Shown here one piece after another: positions 53,516-62,941 of a stretch of 64,000 nt of DNA. Source of the DNA: Brucella tritici (lineage in GTDB: Bacteria; Pseudomonadota; Alphaproteobacteria; Rhizobiales; Rhizobiaceae); the NCBI RefSeq assembly GCF_008932295.1, contig NZ_WBWA01000016.1, positions 1 to 64,000 of the forward strand. The letters run 5' to 3'. The position numbers were made by a program, and so were the translations under genes. The notes below the pieces were generated by a model. The model worked only from the letters and a program-made list of their open reading frames with translations, did not search any database and had not been told where the DNA came from. Position 1 is the first letter of the stretch. Each line of letters begins with the position of its first letter.

Positions 53516-53528
53516 GCAAAACTTCCTT

Positions 53529-54287
53529 TTATTTCTTAGTCGGAGCCAGAACGATCTCGTGGATCGTAACCTTGGGATTCATATTGGCAACATAGAGCGC
53601 GGTTTCAGCCATATCCTCGGGCTGGATGACATCATCCATGCGGGAGAGATCGAAGCCCGGACGACGCGCAAGAAGCGGCGTCGCCACCTCGCCGGGGCAC
53701 AGCACGGTCGACCGGATGCCGTTCGGCCCTTCCTGCGCATTCAGGCTGGCGCTCAGATCGTTGAGCGCATGTTTGGACGCACCATAGGGAACGCCGCCGC
53801 CGGGAGACGAGAACCGCCCTGCCCATGACGATGTGTGGATCATCAACCCACCGCCCTGCGCGCGCATAGGCGTCAGGGCAGCCGCGATCACGTTGATCGC
53901 ACCCTTGATGTTGATGTCGATGACATCGTCCCATGAATCGAAATCAATATCCGCCCAGCTACGGCGCGGAATATTGAGACCGGCATTGTTGCAGAGCACA
54001 TCGATACGACCTGCCCATTCGACGATTGCCCCAACGGTCGCGGCCACGGCCTCACGGTCGAGAACATCGGCTGGAAATATCTGCGCCTCGCCGCCACTGG
54101 AGACGATTTCCTCGGCAATCGCGGCAAGCGCATCTGCCTTGCGGCCCGTCAGTGCGACGCGCCAGCCTTCATGCGCGAAACGCCGCGCCATGGCAGCGCC
54201 GATGCCGGACCCAGCACCGGTAATCCAGACAGCACCGCGGTCATTTTTACCCGAGTTTGCGTTCTGCTCGGGGGAATTCTGGCTCAT
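53529..54287 (-). CDS. Short-chain dehydrogenase/reductase
   Basis: A 252-residue classical SDR: cofactor site ITGAGSGIGAAMARRFAHEGW, NNAGLNIPRR, catalytic Ser in HTSSWAGRFSS and Tyr/Lys in VPYGASKHALNDL. ATG 54287 has GGAG 7 nt upstream; the frame runs to 54350 without a site. It is divergent from the large ABC/hydrolase operon and upstream of the VOC gene, so it may serve the same pathway. Confidence 0.88.
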   Translation of the reverse strand: MSQNSPEQNANSGKNDRGAVWITGAGSGIGAAMARRFAHEGWRVALTGRKADALAAIAEEIVSSGGEAQIFPADVLDREAVAATVGAIVEWAGRIDVLCNNAGLNIPRRSWADIDFDSWDDVIDINIKGAINVIAAALTPMRAQGGGLMIHTSSWAGRFSSPGGGVPYGASKHALNDLSASLNAQEGPNGIRSTVLCPGEVATPLLARRPGFDLSRMDDVIQPEDMAETALYVANMNPKVTIHEIVLAPTKK

Positions 54288-54374
54288 CAACAAACTCCGT
54301 CGTAGAAAATCGACATTTATTAACGCAGGCTGGTCGAGAAATTTTACCAATTTTGCCCGACATATTAGTTTATC

Positions 54375-54421
54375 TTGACATTATCGCCACGGATTCTAGC
54401 ATATCAATGCTTGCATACAAG
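54375..54421 (+). promoter_or_regulatory. Candidate promoter and operator of the ABC/hydrolase operon
   Basis: TTGACA (54375-54380) and TAGCAT (54397-54402) with a 16-bp spacer form a good sigma-70 promoter. Just downstream, CTTG-CATA-CAAG (54410-54421) is a small palindrome similar to GntR-type operators. The regulator gene is not in view. Confidence 0.55.
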
Positions 54422-54534
54422 AAAGACCCTCTGAGGTAGCATTCCGTTGCGATTTCAGGGGCTTGAACAATATTGGGACGTGCGGGAAAAGAGGCTGGAA
54501 AGCCCTCCCTCAACGTCCTTCAGGGGAACAGAGA

Positions 54535-56121
54535 ATGCATATCAGAAAAGCTGGCCTTGGCCTGTTTCTTGCGGCGTTTTCGCTTGCGACGACGTCTTCG
54601 CACGCCGAAGAAGTGAAGCGCGGCGGCACTGTCATCGTCCATATGAACACCGAGCAGGGTGTGCTTAACCCTGCGCTGCGCGCCTCTACCGGCGTCTATC
54701 AGATCACCGGCCGCATCATGGAGCCGCTGATCGACCGCACCTATGAGGGCTATGTGCCGGTTCTGGCCACAAGCTGGTCGTCCTCGGAAGACGGCAAGGC
54801 CATCACCTTCAAGCTGCGCGAGAATGTGCGCTGGCATGACGGACAGCCTTTCAGTTGCGATGACGTTTCGTTCAGCGCGATGAACCTCTGGAAGAAACTC
54901 CTCAACTATTCGACCACGCTTCAGGCCAATCTCGAAGCTGTCGATTGCACTGATCCTTACACAGCAGTGTTCCGCTATTCCAAGCCGATGCCGCTGGAAT
55001 TGCTCGTCGCAGCCATGCCTGATCTCGGCCATCCGGTGCCTAAGCATCTTTATGAAGGCACTGATATTCTCAAGAACAAGTACAACGCCGCGCCGGTGGG
55101 CACGGGACCGTTCAAGTTCGTCGAATATGAGCGCGGCCAGCACATCATTGCCGAGCGCAATGACGACTACTGGCGCGGCAAGGAATATCCTTATCTCGAC
55201 CGCATCGTCTGGCGTTTCATGCCGGACAAGGCCGCCGCAGCCGCAGCGCTTGAAGCCGGTGAAATGATGGAAACCGCCTTCAACGGTATTTCCATGTCGG
55301 ATACCGAGCGCCTCCAGAAGGATGGCCGCTTTGACACCGGCACCAAGGGTTTTGAGAACAACGTTGCCCACTCGACCATCGAGTTCAACCTGCGCAATCC
55401 GATCCTTGCCAATCTGAAGGTTCGTCAGGCGATCTATCACGCGCTCGACATCGATTTCGCGATCAAGACGATCATGCGCGGCTATGCCAAGCCGGGCCGT
55501 GGCCCAATCCCGAGCGCCGGTGGCGACAACTATACGGATCAGGTCCAGACTTACCCCTATGATGTTGAAAAGGCGAAGAAACTGCTCGACGAAGCCGGCT
55601 ATCCGGTCAAGGAGAACGGCATTCGCTTCAAGCTGCGCCATCGCCCGGCGCCATGGGGTGAATATACGCAGCTCTGGGCCGAGTATTATGCTCAGGCGAT
55701 GAAGGAAGTCGGCATCGACGTCGAAATTCTCACCAATGACGCACCGGGCTTCCTGAACGGCGTCTATCGCGATCATGACTTCGACACGGCAAGCGGCTGG
55801 CATCAGTTCCGCTCCGATCCGGCTGTCTCCACGACCGTCTGGCTGCGCTCCGGCGCTCCTGTCGGCACGGCATGGTCCAACCAGTTCGACTACAAGTCCG
55901 ACGAAATGGACAGCCTGATCGACAAGGCCGCAAGCGAGCTCGATCCGGCCAAGCGCGCCGATCTCTACCATCAGATCCAGCAGCTTGAGATGAAGGACCT
56001 GCCGGTCATCTTCGCTATCGAACATCCGTTCGTCGGCGTGACTAACAAGGTCTTGAAGAACCACCACAACACGCCACGCTGGGATTCTTCAAGCTGGTAC
56101 GATCTGTGGATCGATCAATAA
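54535..56121 (+). CDS. Peptide-type ABC transporter binding protein (SBP_bac_5)
   Basis: A 528-residue periplasmic binding protein of the DppA/OppA class with signal peptide (LGLFLAAFSLATTSSHA). The mature chain has GGTVIVHMNTEQGVLNPAL, then FKLRENVRWHDGQPFSCDDV, the family signature. These proteins bind oligopeptides, opines or amino-acid conjugates. ATG 54535 has AGGGGA upstream. It is the first gene of an eight-cistron operon. Confidence 0.92.
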   Translation: MHIRKAGLGLFLAAFSLATTSSHAEEVKRGGTVIVHMNTEQGVLNPALRASTGVYQITGRIMEPLIDRTYEGYVPVLATSWSSSEDGKAITFKLRENVRWHDGQPFSCDDVSFSAMNLWKKLLNYSTTLQANLEAVDCTDPYTAVFRYSKPMPLELLVAAMPDLGHPVPKHLYEGTDILKNKYNAAPVGTGPFKFVEYERGQHIIAERNDDYWRGKEYPYLDRIVWRFMPDKAAAAAALEAGEMMETAFNGISMSDTERLQKDGRFDTGTKGFENNVAHSTIEFNLRNPILANLKVRQAIYHALDIDFAIKTIMRGYAKPGRGPIPSAGGDNYTDQVQTYPYDVEKAKKLLDEAGYPVKENGIRFKLRHRPAPWGEYTQLWAEYYAQAMKEVGIDVEILTNDAPGFLNGVYRDHDFDTASGWHQFRSDPAVSTTVWLRSGAPVGTAWSNQFDYKSDEMDSLIDKAASELDPAKRADLYHQIQQLEMKDLPVIFAIEHPFVGVTNKVLKNHHNTPRWDSSSWYDLWIDQ

Positions 56122-56131
56122 GCAATACCAG

Positions 56132-56155
56132 CCGCTGCCGGTCATCCGGCAGCGG
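56132..56155 (+). other. Intercistronic hairpin after the binding-protein gene
   Basis: A perfect 10-bp stem, CCGCTGCCGG (56132-56141) with CCGGCAGCGG (56146-56155), with a 4-nt loop and no U tract. It is placed as in many ABC operons, where a hairpin protects the 3' end of the abundant binding-protein mRNA and lowers expression of the permease genes. Confidence 0.75.
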
Positions 56156-56205
56156 TTCCCCAGTTTCATGAATGCTGAAATGAATATCTTGCAGGATAAC
56201 CCGCA

Positions 56206-57189
56206 ATGCCCCTGCCCCCGATCCTGACTTTTGCGCTGCGGCGCATCTTGCAGGCGATCCCCGTCATTCTTCTCATCATGATCGGGTCATTCCTGCTGAT
56301 CAAGCTCGCGCCCGGCGATACCGTGGACGCACTTGTCGGTGACATGGGCGGCGCAGATCCGCAATTCGTCGCCAATCTGCGCACCGAATACGGCCTTGAC
56401 CAGCCGGTCTGGACACAGCTCTGGATTTACATGACCAAGCTCGCGCAGTTCGATTTCGGCTGGTCCTATGTCTACGAGCAGCCGGTGCTGGATGTGCTGA
56501 TGGCCCGCCTCGTGCCGACCCTCCTGCTCATGGTTTCATCGCTTTCGGTGGCCTTCATTTTCGGCATTGCGCTTGGGGCTTTTGCGGCGCGCAAGGCATA
56601 TTCCCTGACCGACAATGCAATTTCCACACTCGGTCTTGTTTTCTATGCCATGCCGAGCTTCTTTCTCAGCCTCATCTTGATGTTCATCTTTTCCGTCAAG
56701 CTCGGCTGGCTGCCGGTCGGCGGTTACAAGACGATTGCCGGGTTTTATACCGGCTGGAAGAATGTCTGGGATATTGCCGTGCACCTCGTCATGCCGACGA
56801 CGGCGCTTTCGCTCATCTATCTTGCATTCTACATGCGCCTGATGCGCACCAGCGTGCTGGAAGTGGCCGACCTCGATTATGTTCGTACCGCACGAGCCAA
56901 GGGCGCCAGCGGTGCAAGGCTGATGTTCCATCACATCATGCGCAACGCCTTTCTGCCCGTCGTGACGCTGCTCGGATTGCAGTTCTCGACCGTGCTTGGC
57001 GGCTCCGTCGTGATCGAGACAATCTTCTCGTTGCCCGGCCTCGGTCAGCTTGCCTACACCTCCGTGATCAAGCGCGACCTCAACACGCTCATGGGCATCA
57101 TCTTCCTGTGCTCGGTGCTGGTGGTGATCGTGAATTTCATCACCGATCTCATCTATGCGCGGCTTGATTCCAGGATCGAACTGTCATGA
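56206..57189 (+). CDS. Peptide-type ABC transporter permease (DppB-like)
   Basis: A 327-residue permease with six hydrophobic segments: RRILQAIPVILLIMIGSFLL at the start, GDTVDALVGDMGG in the periplasmic loop, and the EAA coupling region DYVRTARAKGASGARLMFHH. It pairs with the DppC-like protein that follows. Its stop overlaps the next start (ATGA at 57186). Confidence 0.94.
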   Translation: MPLPPILTFALRRILQAIPVILLIMIGSFLLIKLAPGDTVDALVGDMGGADPQFVANLRTEYGLDQPVWTQLWIYMTKLAQFDFGWSYVYEQPVLDVLMARLVPTLLLMVSSLSVAFIFGIALGAFAARKAYSLTDNAISTLGLVFYAMPSFFLSLILMFIFSVKLGWLPVGGYKTIAGFYTGWKNVWDIAVHLVMPTTALSLIYLAFYMRLMRTSVLEVADLDYVRTARAKGASGARLMFHHIMRNAFLPVVTLLGLQFSTVLGGSVVIETIFSLPGLGQLAYTSVIKRDLNTLMGIIFLCSVLVVIVNFITDLIYARLDSRIELS

Positions 57190-58061
57190 CTTCACAGGAC
57201 CTCTCCCTCACCCGCCCGCAGGTCTCGCGTACAAAAATTCTGTGGCAGCGTTTCAGCCGCAACCGCGCCGCCGTACTGGGCCTTATCCTCTTTGTCGCCG
57301 TGGTCCTGATTGCGCTGCTGGCCGATGTCATTACGCCCGGTGACCCGCTGCGGCGCGCTGGCGATCCGCTCGTCTGGCCATTCGTCAATGCTGCAACGCC
57401 GCTTGGCACCGATCAGCTCGGGCGCGATATCATGGCAGGCATCTTCCATGGCGCGCGCATCTCGTTGCTGATTGGCGTCGTCGCAACCTTGATCTCGATC
57501 ATCATCGGCATCGTGATCGGCGCGCTCGCCGGCTATTATGGCGGCTGGGTGGATGACGTTTTGATGCGCATCACCGAAGCCTTCCAGACCGTTCCAAGCT
57601 TCGTTCTGCTTCTGACACTGGTGGCAATCTTCGGGTCATCGATCGAAAACATCATCATCTGCATCGGCATCGTGTCATGGACCGCGCCTGCCCGCATGGT
57701 GCGCGCCGAATTTCTGGCGCTGCGCAAGCGCGAATTCATTGATGCTGCGCGTAATCTCGGTGTTGGCAATGCCTCGATCATCTTTCGCGAAATCCTGCCG
57801 AATGCCCTTCCGCCGGTGATCGTCTTCGCATCGGTGGTGATGGCCACCTCCATCCTGATGGAAAGCGCTCTCGCCTTCCTTGGTCTCGGCGATCCGAACT
57901 ATGCAAGCTGGGGCAACATGATCGGCCAGGGTCGCGCCGTGCTGCGCACCGACTGGTTCTGCTCGGTCATTCCCGGCATCGCCATTCTGCTCACCGTTCT
58001 TTCCTTCAGCTTGCTCGGCGAAGGCCTGAACGACGCGCTTAATCCGAGGCAGAAGAAATAA
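57186..58061 (+). CDS. Peptide-type ABC transporter permease (DppC-like)
   Basis: A 291-residue permease with N-terminal oppC-type segment (WQRFSRNRAAVLGLILFVAV), TPLGTDQLGRDIMAGIFHGAR, and EAA loop REFIDAARNLGVGNASIIFRE. It overlaps its upstream partner by ATGA and its downstream ATPase gene by one base (TAATG). Confidence 0.94.
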   Translation: MTSQDLSLTRPQVSRTKILWQRFSRNRAAVLGLILFVAVVLIALLADVITPGDPLRRAGDPLVWPFVNAATPLGTDQLGRDIMAGIFHGARISLLIGVVATLISIIIGIVIGALAGYYGGWVDDVLMRITEAFQTVPSFVLLLTLVAIFGSSIENIIICIGIVSWTAPARMVRAEFLALRKREFIDAARNLGVGNASIIFREILPNALPPVIVFASVVMATSILMESALAFLGLGDPNYASWGNMIGQGRAVLRTDWFCSVIPGIAILLTVLSFSLLGEGLNDALNPRQKK

Positions 58062-59698
58062 TGACCGCCGCACCCGTTCTCGAAATCAAAAACCTGCAAA
58101 TCGCGCTGCCGAAGGGCGCCGACCGTCCTTACGCCTTGCAGGACCTGACGCTGACCATCAATCCCGGTGAAATCGTCTGCCTCGTCGGCGAAAGCGGCTC
58201 CGGCAAGTCGCTTTCGGCAGGCGCGATCATGCGCCTTCTGCCGGAACCGCATGTGCGCGTAACCCACGGCACGATCAGGCTTGAAGGCACCGATCTCTAT
58301 TCGCTGAGCGAAGCCGACATGAAGAGGCTGCGCGGCGACCGCATCGGCATGATCTTTCAGGAGCCGATGACCGCGCTCAACCCGCAGAAGACAGTCGGCT
58401 GGCAGATTGATGAAGTGTTGCGCCTGCACACGAAGCTCGGTCGCAAGGAGCGCCGCGCCGCCGTGCTCGACATGCTGGCAGAAGTGAAAATCCCCGACCC
58501 GGAATCTGCCTATAACGCCTATCCGCACCAGATTTCAGGCGGACAGCGCCAGCGTGTCATGATTGCCATGGCGCTGATCCTGAAACCGCGCCTCATCATC
58601 GCCGACGAGCCGACCACGGCGCTCGACGTGACCACGCAGGCACAAATCCTGAAACTGATCCGCGACCTGCAACGCGAACACGATACCGGCATTCTGTTCA
58701 TCACGCATGATTTCGGCGTAGTGGCGGAAATTGCCGACCGCGTTGCCGTGCTGCGGCTTGGAGAACTGGTTGAGGAAGGTCCGGCAAATGAAGTGCTGAA
58801 CCATCCGCAGCACGCTTACACAAAGGCGCTGATCGCATCGGTTCCAGCCCTCACTCCGCCCGAACCGAAGCCATCTGTGGATGCTCAGCCGGTCATCCTC
58901 AAGGCGAGCGCTTTACGCAAAACCTTCAAGGCGCGCGGCGGTTTGCTCACCGGCAAAAGAAGTGCCGTTCCTGCCGTCAAGGATCTTTCATTCGAGCTGC
59001 GTCAGGGCGAAACGCTCGGCGTTGTAGGCGAAAGCGGGTCGGGCAAGACAACCGTTTCGCGCATCGTCACCCGTCTGCTGGAAGCCGATAGCGGCAAGGT
59101 CGATGTGAATGGCAGGGATTTTCTGAGCGCCAGTCCGCGGGAAGTGCGGGCCATGCGCAAGGACATCCAGATGGTCTTTCAGGACCCGATGGCCTCGCTC
59201 AACCCGCGCCGCCGTGTCGTTGACCTGATTGCGCAGGGTCCGATTGTCCATGGCGTGCCGAAGGAACAGGCCCATGCGAAAGCGCGGGAATTGCTGGAAC
59301 TGGTCGAACTATCGCCCGCTGCCGCCGACCGATTTCCGCATGAGTTCTCGGGCGGACAGCGCCAGCGTATAGGCATCGCCCGTGCACTCGCCTTGGAGCC
59401 GCGCATCATCGTCGCGGACGAACCGGTGTCGGCGCTCGATGTCTCGGTACAGGCGCAGGTTCTGCGTCTTCTTGCCGACCTCCGCGAACGTCTCAACCTG
59501 TCGCTGCTTTTCGTAACGCACGATTTGCGTGTCGCAGCCCAGCTCTGCGACCGCATCATCGTCATGTCGAAGGGCGAGATCGCCGAAGCAGGTCTGACAG
59601 CGCAAGTCTTCGCCAACCCGCAACATGAATATACACAGCGCCTGCTTGCCTCCATTCCTGGCAAGGGCTGGACGCCACCTCGTTTGGAAAATGCCTAG
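58061..59698 (+). CDS. Peptide-type ABC transporter, fused DppD-DppF-like ATPase
   Basis: A 545-residue protein with two complete ATPase domains. The first (residues ~5-260) has [23 protein letters not shown] and [11 protein letters not shown]. The second (~285-540) has [24 protein letters not shown] and [12 protein letters not shown]. The oligopeptide-transporter C-terminal motif is present after each. One fused subunit replaces the usual DppD and DppF pair. Confidence 0.94.
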   Translation: MTAAPVLEIKNLQIALPKGADRPYALQDLTLTINPGEIVCLVGESGSGKSLSAGAIMRLLPEPHVRVTHGTIRLEGTDLYSLSEADMKRLRGDRIGMIFQEPMTALNPQKTVGWQIDEVLRLHTKLGRKERRAAVLDMLAEVKIPDPESAYNAYPHQISGGQRQRVMIAMALILKPRLIIADEPTTALDVTTQAQILKLIRDLQREHDTGILFITHDFGVVAEIADRVAVLRLGELVEEGPANEVLNHPQHAYTKALIASVPALTPPEPKPSVDAQPVILKASALRKTFKARGGLLTGKRSAVPAVKDLSFELRQGETLGVVGESGSGKTTVSRIVTRLLEADSGKVDVNGRDFLSASPREVRAMRKDIQMVFQDPMASLNPRRRVVDLIAQGPIVHGVPKEQAHAKARELLELVELSPAAADRFPHEFSGGQRQRIGIARALALEPRIIVADEPVSALDVSVQAQVLRLLADLRERLNLSLLFVTHDLRVAAQLCDRIIVMSKGEIAEAGLTAQVFANPQHEYTQRLLASIPGKGWTPPRLENA

Positions 59699-59702
59699 AG
59701 CC

Positions 59703-61004
59703 ATGCAGAAGATAGTCTTTCCACCATCCATCTGGGCTGCCACCGCCCCTGCCCGCACACCTGCAAAGTCGCTGGCCAATGACGCGGAAGCCGATGTCGC
59801 CATCGTCGGTGGCGGCTTTACGGGACTTTCGGCAGCGCTCCATCTGGCCAAACGCGGCAAGCGCGTCATCCTTCTGGAAGGCAATGCTGTCGGCTGGGGC
59901 GCGTCTGGACGCAATAACGGTCAGGTCATCCCGACCATGACCTCGGCGGAACCCGATGCAATCGCCAAACGCTACGGCGCATCGGGTGAACGTTTTGCCA
60001 GACTGATCGGCAATAGTGCCGACATTCTTTTCTCCATCGTGCGTGATGAAAATATCGAAGCCGAGGCCGAGCAGAACGGCTGGTTTCAGCCCGCCCATTC
60101 GCCGGGCAGGGTGAAGCTTTCGCAAACCCGCGTGGATGCATGGAAGCGGTTCGGCTTTCCAGCAGAATTTCTTGACCGAGCGGCCACATCGCAATTGCTC
60201 GGCACTGATTTCTGGTATGGCGGCATGTTCAACCCGACCGGCGGCCATATCAATCCGCTGGCTTTCGCGCGCGGGCTTGCAGCCGCAGCCGAACGCCACG
60301 GCGCAATCATTCACGAGCAAAGCCCGGTCATCTCCTATGCCCAGGTGGGCGACCATTGGGAAGTCAAGACCGCCGGCGCCACAGTTCGCGCCAAGGGCTT
60401 TCTGCTCGCCACCAACGCCTATACCGGCGAGCTGCGCGAAGGGCTTGCCCCGCGCCTAGCCCGCACCATCGTGCCGGTACTCTCGTGGCAGATGGCGACC
60501 GCGCCCGTCAGCGATAATCTGCGGGCGACGATTTTGCCCGGACGGCAGGCGGTTTCCGATACGCGCGGCGATCTGCGCTTCTTCCGCTACGATGCCCGCA
60601 ACCGGCTGATTACCGGCGGCGTGGTGATGGGGAATTTCAACATCGCCGAACGCGTCAAGCGCAAGACAGCGCGTAACATGGCGGAAGCTTTCCCCGCACT
60701 TGGCGAGCCGGAAATCACCCATGTGTGGAGCGGTTATATCGGCATGACATGGGATCGTTTCCCGCGCGTTCATCAGCTCGGCCCCAATGGCTGGGCATGG
60801 ATCGGCTGCAACGGGCGCGGTGTTGCGCTTGGCACATCGCTCGGGCGTGAATTCGCACGGGCGCTCGATGGCGAGCCTGTGCAGGAGCTTGCCCTGCCCG
60901 TCTCGGAACCGGCACCACTGCCTTTTCATAAAGTCGCGCGGAAGATCGCGCCGTTCTATCTCGCATGGCTTCGGCGCAAGGATCTCTCCGAGCCCAATCT
61001 CTAA
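59703..61004 (+). CDS. FAD-dependent amine/amino-acid oxidase (DAO family, PuuB-like)
   Basis: A 433-residue flavoenzyme of the D-amino-acid oxidase/gamma-glutamylputrescine oxidase group. It has the ADP-binding motif DVAIVGGGFTGLSAALHLAKRG with ILLEGNAVGWGASGRNNGQ, and a C-terminal FAD segment HVWSGYIGMTWDRFPRVH...IGCNGRGVALGTSLG. It should oxidise a secondary or primary amine of the imported compound. ATG 59703 follows the ATPase stop; ATG 59691 overlaps it and is possible. Confidence 0.9.
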   Translation: MQKIVFPPSIWAATAPARTPAKSLANDAEADVAIVGGGFTGLSAALHLAKRGKRVILLEGNAVGWGASGRNNGQVIPTMTSAEPDAIAKRYGASGERFARLIGNSADILFSIVRDENIEAEAEQNGWFQPAHSPGRVKLSQTRVDAWKRFGFPAEFLDRAATSQLLGTDFWYGGMFNPTGGHINPLAFARGLAAAAERHGAIIHEQSPVISYAQVGDHWEVKTAGATVRAKGFLLATNAYTGELREGLAPRLARTIVPVLSWQMATAPVSDNLRATILPGRQAVSDTRGDLRFFRYDARNRLITGGVVMGNFNIAERVKRKTARNMAEAFPALGEPEITHVWSGYIGMTWDRFPRVHQLGPNGWAWIGCNGRGVALGTSLGREFARALDGEPVQELALPVSEPAPLPFHKVARKIAPFYLAWLRRKDLSEPNL

Positions 61005-61041
61005 CTCATCTCATTCAACGTTCATGTGAAAGGTCAGGTCC

Positions 61042-61530
61042 ATGAATCAAATGTCAATTCTCGAACGTCGCCGCATTGAAGCGCTGGTTCTCAAGAACGT
61101 CTACGAAGTCATTCGCGAACGTTCCGGCGAAGAAGAAGCGCAGGCTGCAATCGGCGAAGCAGTCAGCCGCTCGGCCATCGAACAGGGCAAGAGCTTTGCC
61201 GATGAGTTGGGTCGCACGCCGACAATACAGGACTTTGCCGATATCCAGCCGCGATGGACGAAGGAAAACGCGCTGGAGATCGACGTGATTTCGCAGGGCG
61301 AAGATCATTTCGATTTCAACGTTACGCGCTGCCGTTATTCGGAAATGTACCGCGAGATGGGTCTTGGCCATATCGGTCACCTGCTGTCCTGCAATCGCGA
61401 TGGCGATTTCTGCATCGGCTACAATCCCGAAATGAAGCTGGAACGCACGCAGACCATCATGAAGGGCGCAAGCCACTGCGATTTCCGCTACCGCCTCGAC
61501 ACGACTGAAGACAACACAAAAGGAGCCTGA
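61042..61530 (+). CDS. L-2-amino-thiazoline-4-carboxylate hydrolase family protein
   Basis: A 162-residue protein resembling the ATC hydrolase-like family: N-terminal helices (ILERRRIEALVLKNVYEVIRE), a central DVISQGEDHFDFNVTRCRYSEMYREMG and C-terminal LLSCNRDGDFCIGYNPEMKLERTQTIMKGA with several conserved cysteines. The Pseudomonas enzyme opens the ATC ring to N-carbamoyl-L-cysteine. Here the substrate may differ. It lies 1 bp before the M20 hydrolase gene, so the two proteins likely act in sequence. Confidence 0.8.
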   Translation: MNQMSILERRRIEALVLKNVYEVIRERSGEEEAQAAIGEAVSRSAIEQGKSFADELGRTPTIQDFADIQPRWTKENALEIDVISQGEDHFDFNVTRCRYSEMYREMGLGHIGHLLSCNRDGDFCIGYNPEMKLERTQTIMKGASHCDFRYRLDTTEDNTKGA

Positions 61531-61531
61531 C

Positions 61532-62704
61532 ATGCCGGTTGAAAACTGGACATCGAACCAGCTTGACGAACTCGTCGCGTTCCGTCGTGACCTGCACGAA
61601 AACCCCGAGCTGCTTTACGATGTGAACCGGACTGCCGAAAAAGTTGCCGAAGCGCTGCGCGCCGCTGGCGTCGATGAGGTCGTGACTGGTATCGGGCGCA
61701 CCGGCGTCGTCGGCGTCATTCGTGGCCAGTCGAACCGCTCGGGTCGCGCCATCGGCCTGCGCGCCGACATGGACGCACTGCCGATCCTCGAAGAAACCGG
61801 CGCTGAATGGTCGTCAAAAGTGCCGGGCAAGATGCACGCCTGCGGCCATGATGGCCATACGACCATGCTTCTGGGCGCTGCCCGCGAGCTGGCGCAAAGC
61901 CGCGCTTTCGACGGCACAGTCATCGTGATTTTCCAGCCTGCCGAAGAAGGTGGCGCTGGCGCCAAGGCGATGATCGACGACGGTTTGTTCAAGCGCTGGC
62001 CGGTCAACGAAGTTTACGGCATGCACAACCGTCCAAACCTCGCAGTCGGTCATTTCACCATCAATTCCGGCCCGATCATGGGATCGGTCGATGTTCTGGA
62101 CATCACCATTGAGGGTGTTGGCGGACATGCCGCTTCGCCGCACCAGACCATAGACCCCATTCCCGTCACCGCAGCGCTCATTCAGGCAATCCAGACGCTG
62201 ACGGCACGCACCATCGACCCGCTGGATTCCGCGGTGATCTCGATCACCACCATTCAGGGTGGCGACGCGTTCAACGTCATTCCGCAGAAAATCCGGCTGA
62301 CCGGCACGGTTCGTACGCTTCGCGAGGAAGTGCGTGACCATATCGAGGAGAAGCTTACCCGCGCCGTGCAGGGCATTGCCGATGCTTTCGGCGCCAAGGC
62401 CACGCTCGATTATCAGCGCAGCTATCCGGTCACCGTCAATCACGAGCGCGAAACGGAACTGGCGGCAATCGCTGCCGATGCAGTTGCAGGCGCCGACCGT
62501 GTGACGCGCGACATGCCGGCGACGCTGGGCGGTGAAGACTTTGCCTTCATGCTGAACGAAGTGCCGGGCGCGATGATCAATATCGGCAACGGCCCGAGTG
62601 CCAATCTCCATCACCCCAAATATGACTTCAACGACGATGTCATCTCCTGGGGTTGCTCATACTGGACCACGCTCGTACGCCATCGGCTGCCGATCGAGAA
62701 TTGA
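61532..62704 (+). CDS. M20 family amidohydrolase/aminoacylase
   Basis: A 390-residue zinc (or manganese) amidohydrolase of the M20D hippurate/IAA-amino-acid hydrolase class: FRRDLHENPELLYDVNRTA, LRADMDALPILEETG, metal-binding MHACGHDGHTTMLLGAA, catalytic IFQPAEEGGAGAK, and the dimerisation domain around residues 180-290. It should remove an acyl or carbamoyl group from an amino acid. GGAG of AAAGGAGCC lies upstream of the ATG. Last gene of the operon, before a terminator. Confidence 0.92.
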   Translation: MPVENWTSNQLDELVAFRRDLHENPELLYDVNRTAEKVAEALRAAGVDEVVTGIGRTGVVGVIRGQSNRSGRAIGLRADMDALPILEETGAEWSSKVPGKMHACGHDGHTTMLLGAARELAQSRAFDGTVIVIFQPAEEGGAGAKAMIDDGLFKRWPVNEVYGMHNRPNLAVGHFTINSGPIMGSVDVLDITIEGVGGHAASPHQTIDPIPVTAALIQAIQTLTARTIDPLDSAVISITTIQGGDAFNVIPQKIRLTGTVRTLREEVRDHIEEKLTRAVQGIADAFGAKATLDYQRSYPVTVNHERETELAAIAADAVAGADRVTRDMPATLGGEDFAFMLNEVPGAMINIGNGPSANLHHPKYDFNDDVISWGCSYWTTLVRHRLPIEN

Positions 62705-62724
62705 TAGCGACCTATATATGAACA

Positions 62725-62759
62725 GGGGCGGCACCTTTGGGAGCCGCCCTTTGTGTTTT
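62725..62759 (+). terminator. Rho-independent terminator of the ABC/hydrolase operon
   Basis: GGGCGGC (62726-62732) pairs with GCCGCCC (62743-62749) with a 10-nt loop, followed by TTTGTGTTTT. It lies 20 bp after the M20 stop codon. Confidence 0.9.
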
Positions 62760-62941
62760 GCGTAGAAAGCGAAGTTGCAGAACAATAAAACCTCTAGTTT
62801 ATCTGAGCCGCTCGTAATATAACGCGCTCCCAATAAACCATCGCGGCTTTTCCCGATGGGAAAAGAGAATCCGGTTTGAGCGCATATTCCGAACGTCTCG
62901 GTTTCGGAAATGCGGGAAGCCAATGGTAGAGCGGGAAATCC

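Noticed and set aside
54520-56067. Minus-strand open frame of 515 codons antisense to the peptide-binding protein gene
   Set aside because: Shadow of a strongly biased coding sequence; the plus strand has a signal peptide and family signature.
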